Assembly (NCBI GenBank): GCA_030762935.1
Contig: CM060898.1
Span: 101,439,281 to 101,503,280 of the forward strand
Origin: Hymenopus coronatus
Lineage: Eukaryota > Arthropoda > Insecta > Mantodea > Hymenopodidae
Direction: 5' to 3'
Length of the DNA stretch: 64,000 nt
Part shown: positions 21,839-32,175 of the stretch, piece after piece
Numbering within the stretch: position 1 is the stretch's first letter
How the letters are laid out: each line of letters starts with the position of its first letter
Notes under the pieces: model-generated
Databases searched by the model: none
What the model was told of the DNA's origin: nothing
The model's input: only the letters and a program-made list of their open reading frames with translations
Program-made: the position numbers and the translations under genes

Positions 21839-22110
21839 CTGAGTGGTGAGCAAGCCGACTTCGCACCCGGAGGCTCCGGTTTCGATTCCCAGCTGGGGCG
21901 GGGAATTGTTCTTTAGCCGTAGTTATTCCCTATCCTCCACAGAGTCTGGAAGTATGTTTGTGAGAGTGAATGTGTGTGTATTTGAGGAAAATAAAAAATG
22001 ATATAAACCTAAAGTAAAGAACTTACAGACAACAAATTGTTTCAAGTGCAAAGCCCCGATAGGACCTTAGATGTTAAAGGGGGCTATATAAATGAAACAA
22101 TAAAAAAAAT
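21838..22110 (+). mobile_element. SINE-A (full length)
   Basis: Head GAGTGGTGAGCAAGCCGACT with B box (GGTTTCGATTCCCAGCTGGG), GGGAATTGTTCTTTAGCCG, ATTCCCTATCCTCCACAGAG and a GT tract. The tail is CCGATAGGACCTTAGATGTT, then AAAGGGGGCTATATAAATGA and an A-rich end. It abuts the truncated 5' side of the hAT relic. Confidence 0.82.
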
Positions 22111-22134
22111 TATAATTCTCAGACCTTTGGGCGT

Positions 22135-22243
22135 AAATCATTTCACTGTGATATTATGAACTCAATTGTTATAAATATTGCATGGTCACGATAAGACCTA
22201 GGAGTTAAAGCGACCTAAAATAAATAAACAAATAAAATAGTAT
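22135..22243 (+). mobile_element. SINE-A tail fragment
   Basis: CTCAATTGTTATAAATATTG, then GATAAGACCTAGGAGTTAAA, GCGACCTAAAATAAATAAAC. This is a second, more diverged SINE-A 3' end directly after the full copy, so the two were inserted next to each other. Confidence 0.6.
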
Positions 22244-22830
22244 TCAATTCTATCATTAACAGTGATATACCTCTATTTGGTTTCATTGTCACAATGAGAT
22301 CTACCTTAGCAGACATCGAAATGTGTTGACTCAAGTCCCCTGATACAGTTGCTAAAGTTTTTATAGTGATGCTGAACCTTCGGAATCAAAAAAAGTCCCG
22401 TAACCCTCCGTGTTTGTGCAGTTTTTCGGTTGAGTGCCTTTGATTGGAAAGAAGGACCTACATAAACAGGCTTTTAGCTTGAAGTAGTGTTATGGGCAAC
22501 ACTAAAGTATAAGTGCTGGCAGTAAACATCGATTCAGACAGTAATTTGCTTCAGTAGCTTATCAAAATGGCTGTACTGGAATAGTATGTTATATCTTCAA
22601 GATGTGCAATAAAATAGCAATGAAAGTATACAAATGGATCGAATAATAACTGCTATATGTAGCACATAGCTACTGCAATGTCTTGTAGACTCTTATAGAC
22701 TCTACAGAGAATAATATAACAGATAAAACTGTGCCATCTCTTTAGCTACTTCTAGTTATATGTCTGCAGTCTGGTGTAGCTAGAGATGAGGTCAAATGAA
22801 CTGAATACGATAAAAGAACACAGAACTGCT
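22244..22830. other. Unassigned spacer
   Basis: About 590 bp without F1, SINE or coding signatures. A local repeat of TAGACTCT (TGTAGACTCTTATAGACTCT near 22682) is the only feature. It lies where the rest of the hAT element would be expected, but I find no second CAGTG-type terminus. Confidence 0.4.
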
Positions 22831-22835
22831 TTTTG

Positions 22836-24095
22836 CCTTCTCTACTATGTACATAGTGTATAGAGAAGGTATTCTATTGCACTCAAAAATTCAATTCTTT
22901 TGAGAGCCCTGAATCAAAAAAGTCTGATGTATTACACCAGCATGACCTTCTAGCTGATCTGCAAACAAACATCTTACAAAAGATTATTGTTCTTTCTACA
23001 CAATGCTAATCGAGATAAACATTAGCAGAATGTTCTTATTGCTTAGTTCCTTATAAATAGAATGCACAATACTAAAGTGTTAGTCAATGTTTTAAAAACT
23101 GTCGTTTTGCAAATCGCTTCTTTCCTTGGTCAGGAGTGAAATATAAAAAAACGGACACCTCCTGTCTGAGAAAAGTATAAAGTACTCTACAATTGAAACC
23201 AATAACAAGGAATATCTCAGAAACGATTATTTCCACAGAAAAATAAAGGACATATATTGCGTGTTTTGACGATATCTACATTTTTTGTGCAGTAAGTTCT
23301 TTTTCTGCCTCTTATGGTTTAGCATTTAAGAAAAATTCGCCAACATTCATCCAGAATAAAGAGGTCTACAGCGGCTATTCCTAGAGAATTCAAGATATGT
23401 GTTTTATTTGGTATGTAAATATCTTTAATGTAACAGATTTTAATCAAAATCCTTAGAACCATTCTTTTAGAAATTCAAAATTTTCGATAATTTATCCATG
23501 TAGAGGGTAGTTTGTGGTGGGAGGATTTTCTTGATTTGCTTTTTTTGGACTCAGGGGACCCAAAACATATATTTTCCGCGAAATCACATCAAATTTTGAT
23601 TGGAATACAATACTTTCTCTATCCACTATGTACATTGCATATGCGGGCGAGAAAAAGTAAAAAGAAGCATCTTCAGTAATATGTCCATGTGAGTGTGTAT
23701 GTGTGTGTGTGCAGCATAACTCAAAAACGAAAAGTCCGTTAAAAACCAAACTTGATATTAAGTTCAGTATCTTCCAAGGATACAACACGAATATTTACAA
23801 GAAATCCCCCCCAACTACTCTTTACATGGAAAAAAAATTTAAATTTTTGGTTTTCTTAAAAATGGCTAACGATTTTGATTAAAACATCTTATATTAAAAA
23901 TATTTACATGGCAAATAATATGCATATCTCGAATTTTCTGGGAATAGCCTTGAAAACTACTTTATTCTGGATGAATTTTGCAAAACTGTCAAACCGTATG
24001 AGAAAACAAAATCTTAGGATACAAAAATGTATATCTCGTTAAAACGCACAATTTATATCATACGTTATTTTTCGTGGAGTTGACCAATTTTGAGA
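22836..24095 (+). mobile_element. F1 repeat copy 23, split by copy 24
   Basis: The left end (CCTTCTCTACTATGTACATA) runs to GAATCAAAAAAG at 22922, is interrupted by copy 24, and resumes at 23659 (AAAAAGAAGCATCTTCAG). It continues through the GT tract and middle boxes to GAGATACTGC near 24095, where it is cut. The rejoined halves match the consensus CCTGAATCCAAAAAAGCATT. Confidence 0.88.
22923..23658 (-). mobile_element. F1 repeat copy 24, nested in copy 23
   Basis: Inverted, from TCTGATGTATTACACCAGCA to GGCGAGAAAAAGT. It is flanked by AAAAAG at 22917-22922 and 23659-23664, the clearest self-nesting duplication in the window. It lacks the GT and ACCAAACTT segments (deletion near 23525). Confidence 0.9.
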
Positions 24096-25640
24096 TACTG
24101 CAACGGAAGAATCCACATAGGCATGAATCCTAAATATTATCATTTAGAAGTAATTAAAATATTATTCAAAATTAAAACATTTTTAAGTGGCACAGTATTC
24201 TATTTTGATGCTTTCAGCTTGTAAGGAGATGTTCCACAGAAACACCGAGTACAGTAAATGATCCAAATGCCGTCTTCATGCGTCTAAACACGCATGCATT
24301 CGTCGAAGCATGGAATGTCAAACACTCCCAGTCGGTGTCGTATAATTTCGCGGGCTTCCATGAAACACAGATGAAGTTTCTTCATCCGAAATGTCCGATA
24401 AAAATCTTATGTGTACCATTCACATGATTTTCTCTACATTTCACAACAAATTGTTCTTAAAAAGCATATATTTCTATTTACTTCATTCTAATTGAGAAAA
24501 CATTAGCAGAAACAGTCTTATTACTTGCTTCCTTGTAAGTAGAAGCGAAATAAGGGAATACCATAGGTTAAAGTGATAGTCAAAAGCTCGTTGCTATGTC
24601 ACTGAAGTTCCTTCTTTTGTATGGACAGCAGTTGACAAATTCCTGTATGAGAAAGTATAAGTTTTTCAAAGCAGAAACCAAAAACAAGGAATATCTGAAA
24701 AACGATGAACTCAACGGAAAAAGTTATTTAATATAAATTGTGTGTTTTAACGTGCTCTACAGTTTTCTTGTAGTAAATTTTTGTCCCTCTCTTACAGTTT
24801 AGCAGTTATTCAAAATTCCGTAAAATTCATCCAGAATTAAGTACTCTTCAGAGGCTATTTCCAGAAAATTGGAGATATACATTTTATTTGTCATGTAAAT
24901 ATCTTTAATATTCGCTATTTTAATCAAAATCGTTAAAGCCATTTTTGAGAAAATCAAAACTTTCGAAAAAAGTTCCATGTAAAGGGTAGTTGGGTGTTGC
25001 AGAATTTTTCTCAAAATCTTCGTGTCGCATCCCTGGAAGATACTAAACATAAATACCAAGTTTGGTTTTAAACAGTATTTTCGTTTTTGAGCTATGCTGC
25101 CCAAAGACACACACACATAGAACGACACACACACACGGATATTTTTCTAAAAATGCTTTTTTTGGATTCCGGTGAAATCTTGGTATCGAATTTTTGGGTG
25201 CAATAAAGTATCTTCTCTGTACACTATGTACATAGTACGCATAGAGAAAGTAAAAATCCAAAAGGATTGAGATCGGGGGAACGTGCATGCCATGAAACAG
25301 GTTCCCCTCTACCTATCCATTTGTCATGTTAGATAGCAGCCAGTACATTTCGAACATGATACTAAAATGTGTTATGGTTCTTCTTATTTGAAGTGACACA
25401 ATTTCTAATAAGTATGAGAGTATTTAGAATGAAGTCCCTATAGAGAGCACTTGTAAGGCATGCTGGGGGTATGTATTACACATCTGAAAAATGACAAATG
25501 TTAACAAGTAGCCATGGCAACACAAGGCCAACTCTGAAGTGTAAAATGGATCAAAGCCTTCTATGAATGAGTGCATAAATAAATTCAATTATTAGGTTGG
25601 ACCCGAAAAGCAATGAAGGCGATTTTCATTAATAAATTGG
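24096..25640 (-). pseudogene. Mariner-type (IS630/Tc1 superfamily) transposase fragment split by F1 copy 25
   Basis: Minus strand right of F1: WIGRGEPVSWHARSPDLNPF, the family's RSPDLxPxDF block carrying a catalytic Asp. Left of F1 the frame continues with SDISDEETSSVFHG and later MLRRMHACLDA-stop-RRHLDHLLY (24270-24335), the usual FRRRMxxCxxxxGxHxxHLL C-terminus. Stops (for example upstream of WIGRG) and lost sequence make it nonfunctional. I cannot define its ends; TTAGGTTGGACCCGAAAAG near 25592 could be part of a terminus. Confidence 0.8.
24405..25251 (-). mobile_element. F1 repeat copy 25 (full length) in a mariner relic
   Basis: About 847 bp, inverted, from TCTTATGTGTACCATTCACA to CGCATAGAGAAAGT. 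AAAAA lies on each side (24400-24404, 25252-25256), and the match extends to TAAAAATC. Because the flanks rejoin into one transposase reading frame, the F1 ends and the 5-bp duplication can be read directly. The minus-strand 111-codon frame (24799-25134) is the shared F1 frame. Confidence 0.93.
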
Positions 25641-25769
25641 TAATGCGAAAATGAAGCGTTTAAGAGCATATGTTTATATAAACGTGTTTTTCTGTTTCGT
25701 TGTCAGGAATCCATCACCAAACGTTGTAAAAGTATTTCTGAGTAAGTCATAGAGCATGTCACAATTTTT

Positions 25770-26641
25770 ACTTTCGCTACACGTACTATGTACACAGTGT
25801 ACAGAGAAGATATTATATTGCACCCAAAAATTCAATACCGAGATTTCACCGGAAATATATGTTTTGAGACCCCCTAAATCCAAAAATGCATTTTTAGAAA
25901 AATATCCATGTGAGTGTGTGCGCGGCCGCGCGCGCGCGTGAACAGCATAGCTCAGAAACGTAAAGTCAGTTAAATACCAAGCTTGGTATTTAAGTTTAGT
26001 ATCTTCCAAGGATGTTCACACGAAGATTTTCAAGAAAATTCCCCCACTTAAAACTACCCTTTATATGGAAAAATTTTCGAAAATTTTGATTTTCTCAAAA
26101 ATGGCTCTTAGAATTTTAATTAACATATCGTATATTACAGATATTTACATGACAAATACATTTTATATCTTGAATTTTCTGGGGATAGCCTTTGAAGCCT
26201 GATTTATTCTGGATGAATTTTACGGAATTTTGTATAATTGGCAAAACGTAAGAAATAAAAAAAAAACTTATCAGATAATGTAGAGCTCGTTGAAACACAT
26301 ACTCCATGTTATATACATTTTTTTCGTGGAGGGGATCGGTTTTTGAGATATTCCTTGTTATTGGTTCAGCTTTAAAAAAAAAGTTATACTTTTCTCATAC
26401 GGGAATTTGCCATTCCTGTCCATACAAACAAACGAATTTCAATCACATAGCAACCAGCTTTTGAGTAATACTTTAGCCTTTGCTACCCTTATTCTGTTTC
26501 TACTCTAATGGAAGCAAGTAATAAGACTATTTCTGCTATTTTTTTCTCGATTAGAATGAAGTAAAAAGAAGCATAAGTTTTTTAACAATAATTTGTTGTA
26601 GAGATGTAGAGAAAGTCATGTGAATGGAACACACCAGATTC
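25770..26641 (+). mobile_element. F1 repeat copy 26 (full length)
   Basis: Complete: palindrome ACTTTCGCTACACGTACTAT, all internal boxes, a GC-alternating variant of the GT tract (GCGCGGCCGCGCGCGCGCG, 25920-25938), and right end GGAACACACCAGATTC. The GCGC tract is unusual among the copies. Confidence 0.9.
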
Positions 26642-26994
26642 TTTTTCATATCTTCGTACTAATATTTATCGCTCAAATTGATATTAACGTTCCGAATGAA
26701 TGTCGTGACATTGCGGTGTCCGCAATGCGTGTGATAAAGGGCGACGCGTGCGCTCACGCACATCGATGCTTGTAGTAACTTTGTGTAGACCTCTTGGTTT
26801 ATTGCCTGACGTTTAATGCATAACATCACGCGAATCTTGTCTACGCCTGCGGGATCAAAGAGTTGTAAACTCGAAAACGAGAAGAATTCACCACCAGGTG
26901 CAGCTGAAGTCTAAGTGCCTCATAGTGTTTTACAAGTCAATAAATACTTTCATACCAAATTTGGACACTAAAATAGTATTTTCCTACGTTTTTT
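26642..26994. other. Unassigned GC-richer spacer
   Basis: About 350 bp containing CpG-rich words (GGGCGACGCGTGCGCTCACG) and GCGGGATCAAAGAGTTGTAA. It stands out from the flanking AT-rich copies. It may be the end of an unrecognised element; no open frame. Confidence 0.4.
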
Positions 26995-27895
26995 AATTCC
27001 TCTAGCCGGCATGCACAATAAACATAGTGGATAGAGAAGATATTGTATTCCACCCAAAAATTCGATGTCGAGTTCACCAGAAATATGTGTTTTAGGCTCC
27101 CCTGAGCCCGAAAAAAGCATTTTTAGAAAAAAAAAGTTCCTGTCTGTGTGTGTTTGTGTTTGTGTGTGGACAGCATGGCTCAAAAACGAAAATACCGTTA
27201 AATACCTGACTTGGTAGTTAGATTTGCACCTTCCAAGGATGCGACACGAAGATTTTCAAGAAAATCCTTCCACCACAAACTACCCTTTACATGGAAAAAA
27301 TTGTTGATTTTCTCAAAAATGGCTCTAACAAATTTTGATTAAAATCCATTATACTAAAGACATTTACATCAAATATCAAATGTATATCTTGATTTTTTTT
27401 TTGGGAATAGCCTCTGAGGACCTGTTTATTCGGGATGAATTTTGCCGAATTTTGCTTAGCTGGTAAACTGTAAGAGATACACAAAAACTTACTGCACAAG
27501 AAATGTAGATCTCGTCAAAACACACAATTTATGCCCTTTACGTTTTTGTTGTGGAGGTTAACTGTTTCCGAGATATTCCATGCTATTAATTTCAATTGTA
27601 AAGTACTTAAACTTTTCTCAAACAGGAGGTGTCCGTTTTTCTTTTGTTCTACTCCTGGCCAAGCAAAGAAGCGATTTGTAATGACAATCGCATAACGACA
27701 GCTTTTAAAACATTTGACTATCACTTTAGTATAGTGCATTACTTTAGTTCCCTTCTACTTATAAGGAACTAAGTAATAAGAACATTCTGCTAATGTTTAT
27801 CTCGACTAGCATGGTATGGAAAAAAGAGTAATCTTTTGTAAGAAGTTTGTAGGGTAGTTAGAGAAGGTCTTGTAAGTGTAACACATCAAATTTTC
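26995..27895 (+). mobile_element. F1 repeat copy 27 (full length, divergent subtype)
   Basis: Left end TTCCTCTAGCCGGCATGCAC with a weak palindrome; boxes all in order; right end AGTGTAACACATCAAATTTT. The right third (TCCTGGCCAAGCAAAGAAGC, then ATAACGACAGC) belongs to a subtype also seen in copies 46 and 56 and differs from the CATACAAACAAAGGAACTTC subtype. Confidence 0.88.
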
Positions 27896-27929
27896 TTTTT
27901 TGTTAATTTTCTTGAATAAATTCAAATCA

Positions 27930-28047
27930 ATGTTAAGCAATATCTCAAATGTTTAATTCCACATACTTAGGTAAAAAGTTGTAAGGTTATCCGTAGTTGT
28001 CGAATAGTAAGTTTTTGTCTATTTCTTACAATTTTTCCGTTATAAAG
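27930..28047 (-). mobile_element. F1 repeat copy 28 (short middle fragment)
   Basis: GCAATATCTCAAATGTTTAA, then AGTAAGTTTTTGTCTATTTC and TTACAATTTTTCCGTTAT correspond to the inverted F1 middle. Both ends are missing. Confidence 0.5.
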
Positions 28048-28320
28048 TATGTTTATTATGTTGCCGCTGATGACGTACAGTGCTATTACACTCGAGGAAG
28101 GCAATGTGATCGATAACTAGCCGGTTGCATACTCTTGAGTGATAGTGTTGGACCTGTGCAAAGGGGCTTTACTGGTTTGGTACCACTTCGTTGGGAAACC
28201 ATCGTTTGTCCTTATTCAATTGTTTTTCTTTATTTGGACCTTGATTGTTTCGAACAGAAACCTGCATGTTTGTAAAATCTCGTTTTTGACTAATCAGTAC
28301 ACCTCTGCCATCTCAAAGCC

Positions 28321-28600
28321 GGTCTAGGTAGCTCAATTGGTTAGGCACTTATCTTCTGAACTCAAGGTCGCGGGTTCAAACCCAGCCCAGATCAATGGTT
28401 TTTATGTGTGCTTAATTGCAACATCCTCATTTCAGCGGATTTACTGACATGTTAAAGAACTCCTGCGGGGGGAAATTCCGGCATACCGGCAGTGCTAATG
28501 TGTCATCTAAATTTACCAGGACATTGGTTTGGAGAGACGGGAGGCAATGGCTCATTCGCTCCAATCTATACTTACAAATCACAGCGTTGCTACTTGATTT
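28321..28600 (+). mobile_element. SINE-F with well-preserved tRNA-like head
   Basis: GGTAGCTCAATTGGTTAGGC (A box) and GGTCGCGGGTTCAAACCCAG (B box) fold into a near-complete tRNA shape. The 5' GGTCTAG pairs with CCAGATC at 28386-28392 in five of seven positions plus a wobble. About 200 bp of non-tRNA body follow (AAGAACTCCTGCGGGGGGAA). I read it as a SINE rather than a tRNA gene because of the body and the mismatched acceptor. It is the only copy I see. Confidence 0.6.
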
Positions 28601-29236
28601 TTATGGTAGTCAGCACTTTTGAAGAATCATTTCAATTTTGATACCAAACATAAATGAATGTTTTAACAGAATATATGTGAAACGGCTTCCTTTTATAACT
28701 CATTTATGTTTTCATATTAATATTACAACAATAACTACACATTTTTAGAGTGTCAAAAGTGAATGAATTTGTTCATATAGATGTATATCTTCAATTAAAT
28801 TTTTGCCCAAAACTTAGAGTTGCAGTGATTCTGGATGAAAATGTTTCTCTGGCATTTACTGACTTAACTTAGTCATAAAATATATTTCACCTCTTATAGA
28901 GAAATACTCACGTCCAAACTCGTCCAAATATTCAAGCAGTTTGTGTGTGTTTACTGCCACTTACAACCCTTGACTCTATAAAAACGAATGGCAGATTTCT
29001 GTATACGTTGACAACGAGGATCTGCATTTGCTGAACGCGACTGGACTTTTTCGGGCGTTTTTTGCTTCCGAGGATTTTTACGCCCAGAGAGCTCAATTGC
29101 CCTCCGCCAGGTTTAAACGCGCTACCTTGGGAAACCAAAAAGTATCACAATAGCCCTAAATTACGCAGGACGACTTACATCACTGACGAAATATGAGTGA
29201 ATGATTTATGACGTGGTGCATGATACTGTTATTGTT
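28601..29236. other. Unassigned spacer
   Basis: About 635 bp. A faint tRNA-like B-box reading exists on the minus strand near 29090-29135 (GTAGCGCGTTTAAACCTGGC), perhaps an eroded SINE. A 68-codon minus-strand frame (28932-29138) covers it and is probably not coding. Confidence 0.4.
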
Positions 29237-30091
29237 ACTTTCTCTATACGCACTATGTACATAGTGTATAGAGAAGGTATTGCACTCCACCAAAAAATTC
29301 GATACCGAGATTTCACTGGAAATATATGTTTTAGGGTCCCCTATATCCAAAAACAAGTATTTTCAGAAAAAGGTCCGTGTGCATGTGTCAGTGTGTCCGT
29401 GTATCTGTGAACACGATAACTCAAAAACGAAAAGTCGGTAAGATACACAACTTGGTATTTAAGTTTAATATCTTCCAGGGATGCGACACGAAGATTTTGA
29501 AAAAAATCCCCCCAACGCAAACTATCCTTTACATGGAATTTTTTCGAAAATTTTGATTTTCTAAAAAATGGCTCTAACATTTTGATTAAAATATCGTATA
29601 TCAAAGATATTTACCTGAAAATAAAATTTATATATTGAATTTTCTGAGAATAGCCTCTGAAGAATACTTTATTCTGTGTCTATTTTATGGAATGTTGCAT
29701 AACTGCTAAACCGTAAGAGATGGACAAAAGCTTACCACACAACAAATGTAGAGCACTTTAAAGCACACAATTCATGTTATATACATTTTTTCCGTGGAGT
29801 TGATTGTTTTTGAGATATTCCTTGTTTTTGGTTTCAGCTATAAAAACATACTTTTCTCATACAGGACTTTGTGAACTCGTGTCCATACAAGCAAAGGAAC
29901 TTCAGTCGCATAGCAACTAGCTTTTGACTATCACTTTAACCTATGGTACACCCTTATTTCGCTTCTACTAACAAGGAAGCAAGTAATAAGACTATTTCTG
30001 CTAATTTTTGCTCCATTAGATGAAGTAAAAAGAATAATTTGTTGTAGTGATATAGAGAAAGTCATGTGAATGGAACACATAAGATTTTTTT
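29237..30091 (+). mobile_element. F1 repeat copy 29 (full length)
   Basis: About 855 bp with one of the best palindromes: TTCTCTATACGC, the self-complementary ACTATGTACATAGT, then GTATAGAGAA. Right end GGAACACATAAGATTTTTTT. A short deletion near 30030 removes CATAAGCTTTTTAACA. Confidence 0.92.
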
Positions 30092-30369
30092 GTATCGTGG
30101 TGTAATCTAGCCTATAATACTCACAGCTGCGGAGGGTGAATTAGTTATTTATGTAACGGTCCTATAATGGTAGTTTTTGGGATACGAGTATTCTAATGAC
30201 AATCATATGAGAGTACATTTATAATTTTTTCTTCGACATGTAGATATGCAATAAACATTTAATATTTAGATACCCTACATGCGAAAGATGATCTCCGCCA
30301 ACCGCTTTGAGTGTTGTACAAATGCGTCGTTAGCAAATGAAACTCCATTTACGGTGATAGTTGGTATAC

Positions 30370-30786
30370 AAGATGGAGACTATGGTATTTTAGCCTAGTG
30401 ATGATGATATAACAGAGGAGGCGAGTAATGTTGTTAAGAATTTACTTTCACAGCAATAAAAAAAGATCTACGAAAAGTTACGTGATAAATTTATGGCAAG
30501 GAGTATAACAAAAGATGTAACTTCATTCTCGGAAAATGTGTTATTAGTTTACTTTGAAGAAATGTTAAAAACAATGACATCCTGAACCTTGTGGAGAAAT
30601 TATTGAGCATTGAAAACTTCTCTAAATATGAAACATGCAATTGATATATCCCAATATAAGAAGTTATACTCCCTGTTAAAACAAAAATCGGTAGGATACA
30701 GTGGAGAAAAAGCGAAAATATTTTACGCAGATGAAATTAAAACTTTCATTGATGAAGCATCTGACAATGTATATCTACTGATAAAG
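30370..30786 (+). pseudogene. Crypton-type tyrosine-recombinase-like exon (core-binding domain), with stops
   Basis: One frame reads SDDDITEEASNVVKNLL, KKIYEKLRDKF, SENVLLVYFEEM, TLWRNY, LKTSLNMKHAIDISQYKKLY, SLLKQKSVGYSGEKAKIF, and ADEIKTFIDEASDNVYLLIK. This is the N-terminal SAM-like domain of the Crypton/KCTD1-like recombinase proteins found in many insects and other invertebrates. It is broken by stops at 30457, 30583 and 30604, each at a codon one base from TCA. After LLIK the sequence is AAG|GTATGA, a good 5' splice donor, at the point where these proteins continue into the catalytic domain. I found no next exon. The catalytic Arg/His/Tyr residues are therefore absent. Confidence 0.75.
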
Positions 30787-31946
30787 GTATGAAAATGTAT
30801 ATATTCTCGCAAAAATAAATATATTGGCTCGAAGCAGAGCTTGTGCGCAAGCCCTAGGTTATTGATTTCCTCGTCTCTGTGATACCAATGTCACGAGCTG
30901 CTTTGCTTTGCTTACATAATATTATGAGTTTAGATTTGGAAAATAAATATATATTCTTATATATAGCTAAATATTCTTGGAGGCTATTGTAGGCATAAGG
31001 TGTTTCTGTAATTTTATGCAGACCAGCAGGCAGTGAACAGTCATTAGTAGGGCAGCGCGCAAGCGTGAAAATCTATATCAAAATGGTTTTCATTTCGATA
31101 CAAAATTTTAATAGTAAATGAGTACATTTCAGTATATGAGTATAAAAATTATATTTTTCGGAAACAAAATTCTTTAGCATGCCTGGCTTCGGTCCCTGTA
31201 ATGATTTTTGCACGTAAATGAGCCCCAAACCGTGAAAGAAAAAGTCTCTGGGCTAAATTTACCTTTTCACGTCCACAATTCGTTATTTTATTTTATAGCG
31301 GCATTATGGATGATGAGTTGATTTCTTCGACACCATGTACACTTAGTGGCGAATTCACGAATTAGAAGTCTCCCGATCAAGAAGATCCTGCAAACATGGC
31401 CTAATATAAGCCAACATGGCGTGATGCAACTTGAATTGACAACGTTTAACGTAATCTTGCTATAAATTTTAAATAATTGTGGGAAACCTCCGAGAACAAA
31501 CACGCACACATAGAAGTATAAAATATCAAAGGGTAATTTAGGGACACCGGGAGGTCATTAGGAAGCCAAGGAAGCTAATATATGACTCTACTTTAAATTT
31601 TGATCACCAATAACTATATAATAAATGGTAACTAAACATGGGTTGGTTATACATAAGTATTTCTGTAAATAATGATGACAAAAATAATAAATTATGGCCC
31701 GCTTAAAGTTGTGCAAAAGTTATATAAATGATATACTGCTTCTTAGCCCAAAATGTGGCGACGCAAATTTCAGTTGTATTCTCCTGTTATGATTTCTTTT
31801 CTATCATCTCAAGATTTTCACTAAATATCATAGAAGATAATACTGTAGGCTAAATCTTTTTCAATATTTATAACCTGTCGAGAGTAAAAAAAATAATTTG
31901 TATAACATAAAAATGTCAATAATTTCGCATTTACTTGAAATCTAAA
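30787..31946. other. Intron-like/unassigned sequence after the Crypton exon
   Basis: About 1.16 kb following the splice donor. It contains a SINE-D fragment (31165-31280) and otherwise AT-rich sequence. I searched for a continuation encoding the tyrosine-recombinase catalytic domain (GACRREEL-like block) and saw none that convinces. Confidence 0.45.
31165..31280 (+). mobile_element. SINE-D internal fragment (diverged)
   Basis: TTTAGCATGCCTGGCTTCGG, then GATTTTTGCACGTAAATGAG, TCTCTGGGCTAAATTTACC and TTTTCACGTCCACAAT match the central part of SINE-D at 57807-57945 with indels. Head and tail are absent. Confidence 0.6.
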
Positions 31947-31952
31947 CAAAAA

Positions 31953-32168
31953 ATCTAGTGGGTTTCATTCATATGACTTTCTCTACCTGATCTGCAACAA
32001 GCTATTCCTATAAGATATATTTCTATCTGCTTCAGCCATCGAAATAAACATTAGTAGAATTTCTTTTTACTTTGTTCATTGTAAGTGCATATTAGGAAAA
32101 TAAAGGAATACTCTAGACTAAAGAGATAGTCAAATATTCTAAAAGTGGTTGTTAAGACAGCTAAGAGT
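31953..32168 (-). mobile_element. F1 repeat copy 30 (right-end fragment)
   Basis: Inverted right end (TCTAGTGGGTTTCATTCATA) running to CTAAGAGTAAAA. In the consensus, AGGAGTAAAACAAAAG continues at that point; here copy 31 has inserted in the A-run. The remainder of copy 30 is not found beyond copies 31-32. Confidence 0.75.
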
Positions 32169-32175
32169 AAAAAAA

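Noticed and set aside
25590..25640. A complete mariner terminal repeat at TTAGGTTGGACCCGAAAAG
   Set aside because: The motif resembles some mariner ends, but I found no matching inverted copy on the other side of the relic.
28321..28392. A functional tRNA gene in SINE-F
   Set aside because: The acceptor stem has mismatches and a non-tRNA body continues without a pol III terminator at the right distance.
31300..31360. A second Crypton exon reading GIMDDELISSTPC after a TTTTATAG acceptor
   Set aside because: Only a few residues resemble the expected GACRREEL block, stops follow quickly, and the acceptor is part of a SINE-D tail. Too weak to call.
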